Shown here piece by piece: positions 43,401 to 58,400 of a stretch of DNA of 64,000 nucleotides (positions within the stretch are counted from its first letter, which is position 1; every line of letters begins with the position of its first letter). Where the stretch lies: contig CAYWOS010000005.1 in the NCBI GenBank assembly GCA_964459985.1, positions 41,817 through 105,816 of the forward strand. The letters run 5' to 3'. A program made the position numbers and the translations under genes. The notes below the pieces were generated by a model. It saw only the letters and a program-made list of their open reading frames with translations, was not told where the DNA came from and made no database searches. Source of the DNA: CAYWOS01 sp964459985 (lineage in GTDB: Bacteria > Bacillota > Clostridia > Christensenellales > Aristaeellaceae).

Positions 43401-46400
43401 AATACCGCGAAACTGACCGAGATCGCCTTGAGCGTCGCCATTTCCGCCGGTACGGGCGCGGGCGCGGCGGTAGGCGGCACGGTCAGCGTGATTGTGACGG
43501 ACGCCGATACCATCGCGGACGTCGGCGCGAACGCTCTCCTTTCCGCGCAATCCGTATCGATCAGCGCCGTATCGGACGAAACGCTCTACGACGTGCTCGC
43601 CTCCGTCTCCGGCAAGGCCGGGTCGTCGGGCGCGTCGGTGGCGGGCACGCTGTCCGTGCTGGTCGCCAACTCGAATACGCTGACCGGCGTGGGCGCGAAC
43701 GCGGTCGTCAAGGCGACGGCGGGCGGTTTGAATATCCTCGCGGACAGCGATCTCAAGCAAATCGTGATCGTGACGGCGGCCACCATGACCTCGGCCAACG
43801 CGGCGGTGGGCGCGACGATCAATATTGGCGTGTTCAACAACAATGTCAAATCCATCGTCGGGGACGGCGCGGATCTGGAGGCGAACGGCGGCGCGTCGAG
43901 CCTCAAGGCGCTGGCCGACGCGACGGCGGTGATCGTGACCGTCGCTGGCTCGGCGGCGGTGGGCGGCGGATCGCAGGCCGCGATTTCCGGCGCGATCCCC
44001 GTGGTCGTCAGCCGTGCCAACGTCATGGCGACGATGGGCGACAACGCCGAATTCGATGTGCTGAACGGCGGACTGGACGTGCTGGCGCGCCTGACGGCGG
44101 AAAACTATATCATCGGCGGCGCGATCGCCGGCACGACGGGCGCGGCGGGCGTGGGCGCGACGCTCGTGACCGTTGTGGAAAACAACAAAATCCACGCGCT
44201 GGCGGGCGAAGGCGCGGGTTTGTCCGGCGATGACGGCGTCAACATGAACGCGTTTTTCGATCAGACGATGGCGCTGGGCGCGATGGGCGGCGGCGCTGCG
44301 AGCACGGCGGGCGTGGGCGGCGTGATCACCACGCTGGTCATGAACAGCGAGGTGTTCGCCCGGATCGGCGCGAACGCCGATATCCGTTCGGGCAACGGCG
44401 GCGTCGCCGTCGGCGCGGACGAGCAATCAACCGTGTACAACATCGCCGGCGCGCTGGGCGGCGGCTCTACGGCGGGCGTGGGCGCGACGGTATCGGTGCT
44501 GGTGTACGATAACGACGTGATCGCCGAGATCGGCGACGGCTCCCTGACCGCGGCGCATAAGTACATCACCGTCAAGGCAAACAGCGACGAAACGCTCTTC
44601 GCCCTGTTCGCCGGCTTCGGCGCGGGCGGCACGGCGGGCGTGGCGGGCGGCATCGGCGCCGTTGTGTACCAGAACATGACGAAGGCCGTCGCGGGCGGTA
44701 CGATCAGTCGGACGTGGGCGGACACGAATCACAATGTCGAGATCACGGCGAAAAGTGACGTGAAGCAGACGATCATCGGCGGCGGCTTCAGCGCGGGCGG
44801 CGCGGCGGGCGTGACGGGCGAGGTCGGCGTCAACGTGTTCAAGAACGAAACCTACGCGGAGCTGACGAATAACGGAAAAATCAACACGCAGGGCCTTGTG
44901 GTCATTTCCGCCGATTCGCGCGAGGATATCACGCTGGCGATCGCGGGCGCGGGCGCGGGCGGCACGGCGGGCGTTACCGGCTCGGTGGCGGTTGCGGTGT
45001 CCAAGGTCGTCACCAAGGCGACGGTCGGCGACGGAACGCGGATTAACGGCGCGTTCAACATCGATATCGCCGCGCGCGACAAGTACAGCATGATCGGCGT
45101 GGCGGGCGGTCTGGCGGCCGGCGGCGCGGGCGGCGTGGGCGTGGCGGTGCTGGTCAACGCGGCGTTCAATACCGTGTCCGCCTCCGTCGGCGCGCGCGCG
45201 ATCCTCCGCGCCGCGCGGAACGGCCATTTCGATTTTGCCGATGAAAGCGGCAGGATCATATATCCCGACGTTTCGATCACGGCGTCTTCCGACCGCGATC
45301 TGGACGCGTACGTCATCGCGGGCGGCGCGGGCGGCGCGGCGGGCGTGGGCGGCGCGGTGCTCGTGTCGGTCAACGGCGCGAAAATGACGAAGAACGCGCG
45401 CGACGAGATCGACAAGGGCGAGATTGATCCGGCGCAGAACCTAAACGGCGCGTTCGCCGCCGCGAGCGGTCACGCGCAAGGCTACGCCGAGGGCGCGGAT
45501 ATTTCGGGTGATCTCGAGGGCGACGGGCAGGACGTGACGCAGGCCGTGGGCGACGGCGGCAGCGTCAAGGGCGGCGACATCGCCGAGGGCGACGATTCCA
45601 CGCTTGAAAATTTCGCGGGCGACAAATCATACAAGCAAAGCGCCGCGATCACGGACGCCACTTCCGCCACCGTCGGCGACGGCAGCAGCATTTCCGCCGC
45701 CCGTTCGATCACGCTGGAAGCCAAAGACGAGTTCAACGCCGATCTGATCGCCGGCGCGCTGGGCGCGGGCGGCGCGGCGGGCGTGGGCGCGAGCGTCGTT
45801 GTGGGCGTCATGAACGGCAGCGCGGTCGCCTCGGCAGGCGACGACACGCTCCTCAAGGCGGAGAAGGATATTCTTATCCGCGCGACGGTGGGCGCGGCGG
45901 AGCTGCCGCGCAATACCTCGCGCGACGCGTATCTGGAGGGCATGGACGGCATCGCGGATATGAGCACGTACACCGTGCGCGCCATTGCGGTCGCCTGCGG
46001 CGGCGGCGGTACGGCGGGCGTGGGCGTGGCGCTTTCGACGCTGATCAATACCGCCCGGGCGCACGCGACGCTGGACGGGAACGCGTCGAACGCCGAAAAC
46101 CTGTTCATCGAGGGCAATAATACCTTCGGCCGTCTCGCCGTGGTCACGGCGGCCGGCGGCGGCGGTCTGGTAGGCGTGGGCGTTTCGGGCGCGGTGGCGG
46201 TCAACGAAAGCACGACCGAAACGGCCATTCGCGGGGACGCCGTGATCGTTGACGTCGACGCCGTTAAGTTGACGACGCGCGGCGTTTCGGACGCGGCGGT
46301 GGCGGTCGCCGGCATCGGCGCGGGGCTTGTGGGCGTGAACGCGAACTTCGCCGTGGCGCTCAACAGCGCGCGGTCGGACACCTACATATCGGCGGGCGCA

Positions 46401-49400
46401 AGCGTGCAGGCGAAGCGCGTCGCGCTGCAAACGACCTTCAGCGCCGGCTCTGAAGCCTCGCTGTACGCGGTGGCGGGCGGCGCGGTCGGCGTGTCGGCGA
46501 GCGTTGCGGTCGTCAAGAATTCGCCCGTGGTATACACCTATATCGGAAAAATGCCCGTGGACGGCGACGCGCCGGCGCATCTTCTGAACGGCGCGGGCGG
46601 CCGGATCGCGGCGGAGGAATCCGTCAGCGTGATCAACGACCTGCGCGGCGACTGCATCGCGGCGGGCGCGTCGATCGCGGGCGGCGCGGTCGGCGGCAAC
46701 GGCACGGTGGCCGTCTCTCTGCAAAGGATGCGCGGCGCGGCCGTTATCCGGGACATGAGCGTAGCCGACTATCCGGCGAACGTCAGCGTGACCGCGCTGA
46801 TGCGGAGCGACGCGCAGGCGAACATATTGGGCGTGGCGGCGGGCGCCGTCGCGGCCGGCGTGAGCGTGGCGGTCGCCAAGAACGACGCGGTCAACGAGGC
46901 GCTGGTGCGCGACGCCGCGCTGTCTGTCAATCATCTGACCGTATCGGCGGGCGAGCCGGACGGCGAAAAATTCTCATCCGGCGCGTCGGTCGACGTGCTG
47001 ACGGGTTGCGTGGGGGCAGTAGGCGCCAGCGTCAACGTCGGCGTAGCGGTCAACAACGCGCGGAACACCGCGCTGATCTCGCATTCGGGCGGGCAAATGA
47101 ACGTCGGCGATCTGAAAGTTTATGCGGTCGGCAGGGCGCGCGCGGACGCGAATATGCTGGGCGTCAACGCCGGCGCGGGGAACATCACGGCTTCCGTCGC
47201 GCTCGCCAAGGTAACCGCCTCGCAGACGGCGGCGCTGAACAGCGCGTCCGGTACCATCCGCGCCGCCTCGGTCGAGGTGCTGTCCTCGCTCAACGACGAT
47301 CTCTCCAAGGACGCCTTTGACGCCGACGCGGCGCTCCTGTCGGGCGCGGGCTCGCTTTTGTCCGCCACGGCCAATACCGCGACCGCGCTGGCGAACGCCG
47401 CCAGCAGGGCGTATATCGACGTGGGCGGCGACATGTATATCACGACGGGCGGCTTGTCCGTGCGGAGCACGGGCCGCTCCTACGCCTATGCCGGCGCGGC
47501 CAAGTCGGGTCTGGAGGTCGCCGGGATTGGCCTGATGGTCAACGTCGCCGAGGCGAACGGCTTGTTCGACGCGTACCTGGCGGGCAAGGCGACCGTCGCT
47601 TCCGGCGATCTTACGGTCGCGGTCGTTTACGATTCGCTGGCGAATACCGTGACCGAGCCTGCGGGCGGCGGCCTCGGCGCCAGTTTCTCTGCGGCGACGG
47701 TCAACGTCAACGCCGCCGTCGCGCTGGACGCCATCCGGGCGTACGCCGCCGTAAGGGATGCCGATGTGATCGTCGAAAACGGCGTCATGTCCGTGACGGT
47801 CGATGGCTTCAGCGCCGCCGTCGCCGAAAGCATTACGCCCAGTCTGTCGGTCAACGCGTATGAGATCGCCGCGAACAATGTCGCCGCGACCGCCGACGTC
47901 CGGCAGAACGCGTCCATCCGCAATTCCTCCGTGCGCGTGGCGAACGACGCGCTGACCATCGGCAAAGCGCTGACCGTGCGCTCGACGCTCAACGCGAACC
48001 GCGCGGACGTCGCCGTCGCCAAGCTCGGCGGCACGGGCGAAAAGCATCCGGACAGCAAGGTTTCCCTCTCCTTCGCCAGCGCCACCGAGAACTCCGCCAC
48101 GACGGTCGTTCTGGACCAGAACAAGGCGTATATCACGGGCTCGGACGTCGTTGCGGGCATCGTCAGCGTGATATCCGACAGCACCGGGCGCGCGGCGTCT
48201 ACCGTGGTGCTTTCAAGCGGCGGCTCGGTCAAGAGCCTGGGCGTCAACATCCTCTCCGCCTACGCCAAGGGGCAGTACGAGGCGTATATCGATCTGACGG
48301 GCGCGACGCTGACCGCCATGGACGGCGATATCGCCGTGCGCGCCGATTCCGTGGTATCGGCGGACGCCGTGACCATGCAGCCCCCTGGCGGCGTGACGGT
48401 GGACGGGCTCAAGGCGAAACTCAACATCGCGCTTTCCGTCGCGACGGCGGCGACCCGGGCGGCCGTGCTGGGCGCGGGCGCGCTCAAGGCAAGCGGCGCG
48501 CTCACGGTCACGGCGCTGGGCGCGGCGAACGCGGCGGCGGAAAGCCTCCCGCCCATGCTGTCCATATCGGCCGGGCAGGTGGTCGCCAATTCGGTGACGG
48601 CGCTGCTGGACGTTTCGCAGTCCGCCTCCGTGCAGTCCCTTGACAGCCTCGAGGCCGGCAGCGTGCTGGTGACTTCCACGCTGAACGGCGGCGCGGGCAG
48701 GGACGCCAAGGCGAACGCCGTGGTGGGCGGCAACGGCGGCGGCGGCAACATTTCGCTGGGCTCCGCGACGGCCGATGTTGCGATCGCCGCTTTCACGGCG
48801 AAGAACAGGGCGTTCATCGGTCATCTCGGCGGGCTTGACACCCCGGGCGCGGTAGCCATCGCGCTTCGGACCGACGCGCTGGCCAACGCCGGCGTCAACA
48901 AGGGCAGCAGCTCCACGCTGGCGGGCATCGGCGTGACGGTGACGCAGTCTGATATGGACGGCGTGTTCGAGGCGTACTTTGAGATCGACGGAGCGGGCAA
49001 CGCGAAATCGCTGACCATTGACAACGTCTATAACGCCGCGGCCAGCGCGGACGCCCTGCAGCCGGACGGCGGCATCACGGCGGCGCTGGCGAGCATCAAC
49101 GTCAACAGCGCCACGTCCGACGTGGGCCTGACCGCCGACGCCTCGGTGCGCGGAAGCGGCAGCCTGACGCTCGACGATCATCTGCATATTCGCCTGAACG
49201 CCCTGAAGGTGCGCGCCGAATCGATCATCGAGAGCGCGGAGATCACCGTGGAGGGCGTGGGTATCGGCGTGAACAACGCCTGCGCGACGTTGAGCGGCAG
49301 TCAGAGCGCCTACATCGAGAACGCCTCGATCCGGGCGTTCGAGGTGCTCATCAGCACGCTCTTCAACGCCGATCCGTCGCTGGGCGGCGGCGCGTTCGCC

Positions 49401-52400
49401 AAGGCCGGCTCCAACGGCGGCAAAAAGGTGTCGCTCCTTGGCGGAACGGCCAATATCATCAATGCCAGAGGCGCGTTTGTCACGAATAACTTCATCCGCA
49501 GCGCCGACATCAAATCGCTGACGGTATCCCTTGAAAATGGCAATGATTTCGACGAAACGCAGGACAAATTCCGCCGCAACGTATCCCGCGCCGACGCCCG
49601 GGCGCTTTCGGGCGATCTCCTGTCGCTGGCGAATGTCGGGCTGATGATCGCGTCGGCCGCCGCCGCCGACCGCTTCAATACGTATATTCTGCTCGGCTCC
49701 GGCAAGACGATCGACACGGGCGCGCTGACGCTGCACGGCGAATTTGTCGTCGACGTGCTCGCCGTGACCGGCGCCGCCGGCAGCGTGAACGTCACGCTGG
49801 GATCGATTGAATTGAACACCGCCTCGGCGTCGGCGACGGCGCGCGCCGATACGTTCATCACCGGCGCGGGCGACCTGTTCGTGTCGGGCAACGCGCGGCT
49901 GCGCGCGTATTGCGAGGACGCGATGGTCGTCGCGCGCGGCGAGACGGCGAAAATCGCCCTCTCCATCATCAGCGCGACCGTCAACGCCGCCACCGCCGCG
50001 CTGTCGATCAGCAACAACGCGTACTTGCAGGCGGAAGAGGGCGCGGACATGCGCTTCCGCTTGCTGGAGGTGCAGGCGCACAGCCGCGCGCGGCAGAATA
50101 ACGCGGGCGGCGGCGCGATCGCGCTGGTGGGCGGCAGCATGGGCATCGGCGCCGATGAGGACAAAGATGATTACACCGTGAACATCGCGGGCGCGTCGGT
50201 CAACGCGGCGAGCGCGATCAGCCGCTCGAGTACGACGGCGTCGGTGCGCGGCGCGGGCAGCATCGCCGTCACCGGCACGCTGAATGTCAGCGCGCTGGGG
50301 CGCGGCTGGGCGCAGGCGGATACCAAGACCTCCGTCAAGCTGTCGCTCATGACGCTGGGCAGCCTGTCGGCCGAGGCGCACGCCACGGATAACACCGACA
50401 GCTCGGTCGGCGCGAAGAACCTCCGCGCGACGAGCGTTGATATCACCGCCACATCGGAGAGCAGCGCGCTCGCGGCCGGACAGAACCCCGGCGGCTTTGT
50501 CGCGATCGAGGGCATTGATTCCACGGTGGACGCCCGCGTGGGGACCTCCGAAACCAGACGGCAGACCGCCAAGGCGTATATCGGCGATGGCGCGAACGTC
50601 CTCGCGCTGAACGGCGATATCACCATCGCCGCCGTCAACAACGGCGTTGCGAACACCGTCTTCACCAAGGATACCACCGTTACGATCATCACCGTCAGTT
50701 CGGCCGCCAATCATCCCAAGGCATGGTATACGACGGAAGCGTACGTCGGCGAGAACGCCGTCGCGCGCGCCGAGCGGGGCAGGGTCAGCGTCACGGCGAA
50801 CAACCTCACGCAGTCCGACAACACCGCCTCCACCGCCACCGTCGCCTATGTCGCGTCCGTGGAGAATATGTATGCCAAGAACGAGGTCCGCAGCGACGTG
50901 ACGGTCGCCGTGGGCCGGAACGCCGCCATCTACGGCGCGAACGGCGTGACGCTGGCGGGCGACGCGAGCGCGCTCCTGACCGCCACCGCCGAGGCTATGA
51001 ACAGCAGCTTCTTCAGCACGAGCGGCACCCTGCGGGCGGGCAGCGACGTGAGCCGCACGGTGAGCGTCAACATCGGCCCCGGCGCGTCCGTGGTCAGCCG
51101 GGCGGGCGATATCAACGTCACCGCCTGCGCCGGTCAGTCGGACGGCATCGTCAGCTGCGTCATCGCCATCGCTTCCGCGCTGCATACGGGCAGCAGCCTT
51201 GAGTCCGAGGACATCGTCAAGAGCTATACCAACATCAACGTGGGCGCGGGCGCGCGCATCGTGTCGGAGTACAAAACCGTCAAACTGGACGCCGCTTCGA
51301 CAAGCGCTGGCGTGAGCAACCGCGCGCTGGTCGCCACGGACGCCTTCGTCGGCAGCGTGGACACCTATTCCATCGTCACGCTGACGTTTGACAGCCGCGT
51401 GCGTTTGAACAGCGGCTACAGTCAGGCGGGCGAAGCGCAGGCCGAGATCATCGGCAACAACGTGATCATTCTCTCGCGCGGAGCCGGTTTCGACGTGCAT
51501 TCCTCCTCCTATACGGCGACCAGCTCCCGCAGCAACAAGCGCGCGGAATCCCGCCCGAGCGTCAACGCGACGCACGCGATGGAGATGGATCGCGTGACCA
51601 TCCGCGCGAACGCCGGTCTTGAGATCGCCGCCGCCGCGCAGGTGAACCTGACGGAGAATATCATCGCGTCCTACAGTCAGAGCATCATGTCCTACAGCAC
51701 CATCATGTATCCCAAGAAGGCTGGCTGGTTCTCCAGCGAGTATCTGGTAACCGACCCGAGCTATACCGGCAGCGCGTATGTCAACGTGCACGGCGGCACG
51801 AAAATCTACGCGCTCCGCGCGCGCATTGTCGCCAACGACGAGCGCAGGGGGATCGACGCCCAGCGCACGGCGATCACCACCACGCGCGTGCAGAACGATT
51901 CGAGCGCCATTGCTTTCGCGCCCGAGAAAATCAGCTTCAGCCGCGCGACGACGATCAACGGCAACGCGCAGTTCCATATCGGCCTTGGCGCGGTGGGCGT
52001 CAAGGTGCTGGTTCGCAAGGACATCGATCTGTTCACGGGCGGACAGCAATCCTTCCTGTTCCCCAACGACACGTACGGCGGCGGCGAGAGCACGTATTTC
52101 GAAATGCTCGGCGCGCTCGCGCTGAGCGGTACGGGGCTTGGCGGCTCGCTGTCGGTGTACGGCGGCGACCTGAACGGCAAGGTGTTCTGGCAGAGGCAGC
52201 TCGCGGGGTATGAGATCGTCAACGATACCGCGCTTTCGCTGCATTTCAGCGAGAACGTCATCATGGAAAACCTGCTCGTGAACGCCGCGCCGACGCTTTA
52301 CGCGACGGGCGCGAACAGGGCGGCGGTGAGCGAAATCACCACGGGCATTCAGCCCGAACTGACGATCGTCATGCTCTACGGCGGCGACATCCGCCTCGGC

Positions 52401-55400
52401 GCGGCGATGATCAATACGTACGGAACCACATCCTTCATCTGGGAGGGCGAGGAGCGCGGCAGCCTGACGAGCGGCAATTTCGTGCTGGACGGCGCGCAGG
52501 CCGCCAACCTGTGGACGCGGCACCTGACCGTGAAGAACGCGCTGAACGTGGGCGCGGGGCAAAAGGATACCGAGCATTTGTCGGTGTATCTGCTCGCCGA
52601 TACCGGCCGGGCGAACGTGATTGTTACGGCGGAAAACATTTACCTTAACCTGACGCCCGCCGATATCTACGCCGTCGGGGACGCGATCTCGCTCAAGAGC
52701 GCCGTGATCTTCACCTCGCCCCTGCGCGGCGCCGTTCATCTTGCGGACGTGCGCGCGACGGGCGAAGCGTCCGTGCATCTTAAGCAGCCCCTGCGCGTGG
52801 CGTATATCCGGGGCATGGATTTCACCTTCGGCCGCGTGACGCTGCCCGGGTCGCTTGTGTACGTGGACGGCGGCAATTCGGGCATTTCGGACGAAGAATA
52901 CTGGTATCAGACGCTTTACGAGGACGTGCGCATCCCCGACGTCGAACGATACATGACCGCTTACGACGCCGTGGATCTGACGTTTGAGTACTCCTTCCCC
53001 AACGGCTATACCGTGCTCACCGACGCGGCGGGCAAGGTGATCTCCGTTACCCTGCCCAGTGGGCTGGTCGTCCGTACGTCGGGCTATACGCCGCCCTCCG
53101 GCGTGCGCTATTACACCGAGCAGGACGTGACCTTCAACATCGATACCGGGCGATTGGAGCTTGGCGTGAACGCCGGCGAGCACAACGTGCCCGTGCATCT
53201 GATCGCGGACACCGTCACGCAGCGCCTGTTCACGGACGTGTATATCTATGACGAATTGAAGGGTTACGGCGAAATCTTTGCCAAGGCGCTCACGTATACG
53301 GGCAATACCTTCAATTCGCCCTCGCTGGGGACGCTGTATGGCACGTCGATCATGTACTATTCCGCGATGCGGCTGTATACCGTCGCGGATGTTCCGGGTT
53401 TGCAGGTGCTGGTCAACTACAAATACCATCGGGACGAGCCCGAGCATTGGTCGTTCCAGAACGCCATATTCGGGATTCGCTACACCTACGTCAACGCCGA
53501 CGGCGACGAGGTTGTGTTCGACAAGAACGTTTATAATCTCGAGAACGGCCAGACCGAGAACGGCACGCTGCTCATGAAGAACGGCGAACAAATGAACGGC
53601 CACAATCCCTATGACTACTATTCCGTGCCCGATTCCGACAGCCTGACGACCGACACCAAGGTGATCTTCCGGGGCTTGTCGGTGCAGGTCGAAATCGACG
53701 GCAAATTGTATGATACCGTCGAGAACAACGAAACTGTCGGCGGACTTAGGCAGGATGTGAAGCTGTCGGCGGGCGACAGCGTGACGCTTCGCAGGCAAAG
53801 CGACGACACCTACGACGTGCTGGGCATCGAAACCATCGATATGGGCGATCCCTTGGCGCCCGACACGAAGTACTTTACCGAGCAGGACGTGTATGTGAAC
53901 GTCGTCACGGGCGAGGTCACGCTGGGCGCGAACGCCGATCCGTACACCGTCCCCGTCACCGATCTGAATACCGGCCTGATCGGGCTGTACGTGGATGTGT
54001 ACGGCTGGAAGACGGGCGCGGAGTACGGCGAAATCGAGCGTCTGGCGCTGGATATGAGCACGCGCGTAAATCTGGGCGGCTGGCGGCAGAACTACGATCT
54101 CACCACGCTCTATGCCTTTGAACTGAAAAACTGGGCGCATCTGGCGGGCGGGAACTTCCTCTTCAACAATCTCAGGGTGCTCGTCACGCAGGTGACCGGC
54201 GCGGGCAAGGATTACTACACGCCCGAGATCGCCGGCATTCTCTACACCGATCTCCACGGCGACGAGGTGTATCTTTCCACCTTCGCGCATTACCTGCCCG
54301 AGGGCGGAAGCGATTACGCGCCGACCACGCAGCCCATCGACGCGCCCCTGTTCCTCAAGGACGGCTGGACGGTCGGGAACGACGGGAGCAACGGGATGAC
54401 CGTTATCTCCGGCGTGCAGCCGACGTACAAATTCTGGTCGCTCATGGAGAGCGATAGATACCCGGTCACGCCGGACGAAAAGGACGATTACGAGAATCCC
54501 TTCGGCATGGCGACGCCCAACTGCGGCGACTTGTACGGGAAGTACAATACCAACGTGCTGACCGCGCTGTATCTGGAATTCCGGGGCGTGTCCTCGCAGC
54601 AGGCGTCGAAGAACAACGGCGCGGTGAACACCGTCACGCTCAAGGCGGGGGACAGCGCGGTCGCCAAAAAGAGCGGCGACAGCAGCGTGAACGCGCTGGG
54701 GCTGGGCGCGGCGACCCGCGCGGACGCCGCGTGGCGCAAACTGGCGTCCGGCGTCTTCTACAGCCGTCCGCAGGAGCTGTTGACCGTCAGCGGCGGCATG
54801 ACGATGAACGCGGCCGATATCCGGGCAGCCGGCGCGGTGTTCCTGAACAAGGGACAAAGCGTGCGGATGGAATATCTGACGCCCAATCTCGCCAAGGTGG
54901 TCTCGAACGATCTCTTCGGCGCGGTGGAATCGCCCGAGCATATTCATCCCGACTGGGATGTGACGGTATCGCATACCTACTATATCGCGGGCGTCGGCGG
55001 ATACGGGACGGCGCGCGTATACAAGAAATTCTTCCCCGAGTATAAGGCGTATTACAAAGACGGACTGCGCGAGGCGTTTGACAGCTTCGACGTGATGGAT
55101 ACCCATTACGCCGACGATTCCCCCATCAAAATCACGTGGCTGAAGATTTCCGAATCGGAAGGCGTGACGACCTACGCGGGCTTCGACGGCAGCATCCTGC
55201 GCTCGGACGGCACGATGTCGGGCAGCGTGGGCGTGCGCTACATGCGCACAAACGACGGCCTCTCGGGCACGGACGGCTCGGTGTGGAGCAAGACGGGCGC
55301 GCTTGTCACTGCTCCGCCCGCGCTGGGTTCACGCGTCAAGCGCATCGCGCTCTCCGGCGGCGACGCGTATATCTCCATGCTCGCGGGCGTCAGCGTTCGC

Positions 55401-58400
55401 ATCGCCGTCGTCAACGCCGACGCGCGCCTGCTCGACGGCGACGCGGCGCAAGCGGACGGGCTGGACATCAGGGCGTCCGTGCTGCGCTATGTCATGCCCG
55501 CCGGCGTGCAGATCGGCCCTGACAATCCGCTCGAAATCGAGTGCTTCGATATCAAGTACCTGAGTCCGGCGGGCGTTGAAATCGCCCCCGAGGAAATCAA
55601 CTTTACCCTGTACATCGAGGATGGCGATCTGACCCTGACGGAGGATATCCTCCGCAGCACGGGCGCTTACAGCGTGCGCGTGCAGAACGGAACGCTGACG
55701 GTGCAAAACGACATCATCGTGTCGGGCGACGCGGCGCTTACGCTGTACGCGGGCAGGGATCTCATCTTCCGCGATCTGATCGTGAATAACCACACGGGCC
55801 TGATCACGCTGACGGCGCTGGGCGAATTGTCCTTCCGCAGCGCGAGCGTCACGGGCGGCGGCAAGGCGAATCTGACGGGCGGCAGCGTCGATATGAGCGG
55901 CGGGATCATCATGGACGGCGACGGCTCGCTCCTTGATATCCGCTCCGCGACGGGCGATCTGATGATCACGCAGGCCATTTCGCTGACCGACAAGGCCACG
56001 CTCAAGCTGAAGGGAGAGCAGAACCTGACGTTCTACACCCTGACGGCGGACAACGCCTCGGCGAGCGCGCTCGCGTACGCCGGCAATCTGACCGGCATGA
56101 CGGTCGCGTCGAAGAACAAGGCCACCGCCGAAATCACGGCGTACGGCGACGTTGATCTGTACGGATCGATTTACTCGGGCGGCAGCCTGAACGTGTCGGA
56201 CGCCACGGCGGCCGTTGTTTCGGGCAATCAATCGGCGTCCGTCGCCTTTGTCACGGTGGAAAAGGGCGGACAGGCCGTTATCGATGCGCGCGATAACGTC
56301 GCCGTGCAGGGCGATTCCCTGATCACCGGCGCGGGCAGCAAGCTCACGATCAACGCAAGAAACGGCAGCGCCGTGCTCCATGCCCCGGGCATGGGCAGCC
56401 TGACGGTGCAAGACGGCGGCGAGGCCATTGTGAACGCCTCGAGAGATCGCTTAAGCGACGCCGGCATCAAGACGGGGGACAGCATATCGGCGGGCATGGT
56501 TGACATATCGGGCGCGAAGAGCAAGGTCAGCTTCTTCACGCCGCAGTCGCTTTCCTTCACGGGTCCCGTCCGCATGACCGATCAGCCCGCGCTGCAGCTT
56601 TCGTATACGGGCGATCTGAATCTGTACGGCATGACGCTGGACAACGCGGACTACACGCTCAAGAATACCTCCGGCGCGGTCGTCGTCAGGAACGCGATCA
56701 CGCTGAAGAACGGCTCCGATCTGACGCTGGAGAGCGCGAACGGCGCGGTCTCCGCGGCCGCGGTCGCGGCAAGCGGCGGCAGCACGGCGCTGATCACGGC
56801 GCTTGGCGATCTCACAACCGGCAATCTGACCGCCTCCGGCGTGGGCAGCCTTGTCAAACTGACCAGCACGGGCGGCGCGCTGACGACCGGCGACGCGACG
56901 GCGAGCGACAAGGGCAGGATCGAGCTGAACGCGAAGACCGACGCGACGCTCGGCACGCTCACCGCCGGCGGCGGCGGCGCGCTGAGCGCGAACGTGCAGG
57001 AGGATCTGTCCCTTGACGATTTCATCATGCTGGAGGGCGCGGGACTGACCATCGTGACCGCGAGCGGCGATCTGACGCTCGGCAGCGCCGATGTCGCCGA
57101 CGGCTCCGCCTATATCACGGGCGGCAGCGTGTCGGTCGGCGTCGTGACGCAATCGGGCGAGGACAGCTTCCTCAAGCTCATTTCCCAGTCGGGCGACGTG
57201 TCCGTCGATCAGTCCGCGACGCTCGACGGCGGGGCGGCGCTGGTCGTCACGGCTTATAATGACTTCCATTTTAACCACATCTCGCTGGACGGCGCGACGC
57301 TGAACGCGAACGCGGCAGGCGGCGAATTGAGCGGCGTCCGCCTGACGGCGGAGAACGGCGCTTACGCGACGGTGAACGCGTGCGGCGACGTTCATCTGAC
57401 CGGCACGCCTTTGGACGGCGGATTAGGGCTCGACGTATCGGACGCCACGGCGGATATTCGCTCGATAGACGGCGCGGCTTCGGTTTCCTTCGTGAATGTG
57501 GACAACGGCGGCACGGCGAGCGTCATCGGCAAAACCGCCGTCGTGATGGCGGGCGATTCGACCGTATCGGGCACGGGCAGCAAACTGACGCTGGAGAGCT
57601 ACATGGGTCATGTGTCGCTCCGCGATGCGGACGCGGGCAGCCTGACGGTGTCGGACGGCGGCGAGGTCATCGTGAAGGCCAAGCTCGACCAAACGGATTC
57701 CGAAGGCGTCAGAACGGGCGCCAGCATCGACGCCGGGGCGCTCACCGTATCGGACGGAGCCAGTAAGGTCACGTTCACGACCGATCAATCAGTCAGCCTG
57801 AACGGTCTTGTCGCGCTGACTGACGGCCCGACGCTCAATATCACCCAGACGGGCGATCTGACGATGGGCGGACTGAGACTTGACAACACGGACTACACCC
57901 TGCAAAACGTGTCCGGCGCGGTCGTGATCGACGGCGATGTGACGCTCGTGAACGCCTCCGATCTGACGCTTGGCAGCGCGAACCACGGCGTTTCGACCGG
58001 CGCGGTCACGGCGACCGGCGGCAGCGCGGCGCGGCTCTCGGCGGCGGACGATCTTGTCACCGGCGATGTGATCGCCGACGGCGCGGGCAGCCTTGTCAGC
58101 CTGACCAGTACGGCCGGCGCGGTGACGACCGGCGCTGTCAGCGTCAGGAACGACGCCGACGCGGCGATCAAGGCGGCGACGGACATCAACGCGACGGGGC
58201 TTGTGGACGTTGCCGATACCTCGAGCCTGACGCTGAACGCCTCGGGCGATATCGGCGGCGAAAGCGCGCCCGTCGCCATGGCGGGCGACGCGACGGCCGA
58301 TATTCGGATCATCGGCGCCGACGATATCACGCTGGCGGGCGACATAACGCGCGACGCGCTCCGGGTATCCATCGATCGGATGACAGGCGCGCTGAACGTT

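Noticed and set aside
48213..55106. 2297-codon open frame on the strand opposite the giant adhesin
   Set aside because: It arises from the strong codon bias of the GC-rich, repetitive gene. The translation is Arg/His/Asp-rich and low-complexity, with no domain, no promoter and no ribosome-binding site. Similar shadows occur at 40-44 kb and 57-60 kb.
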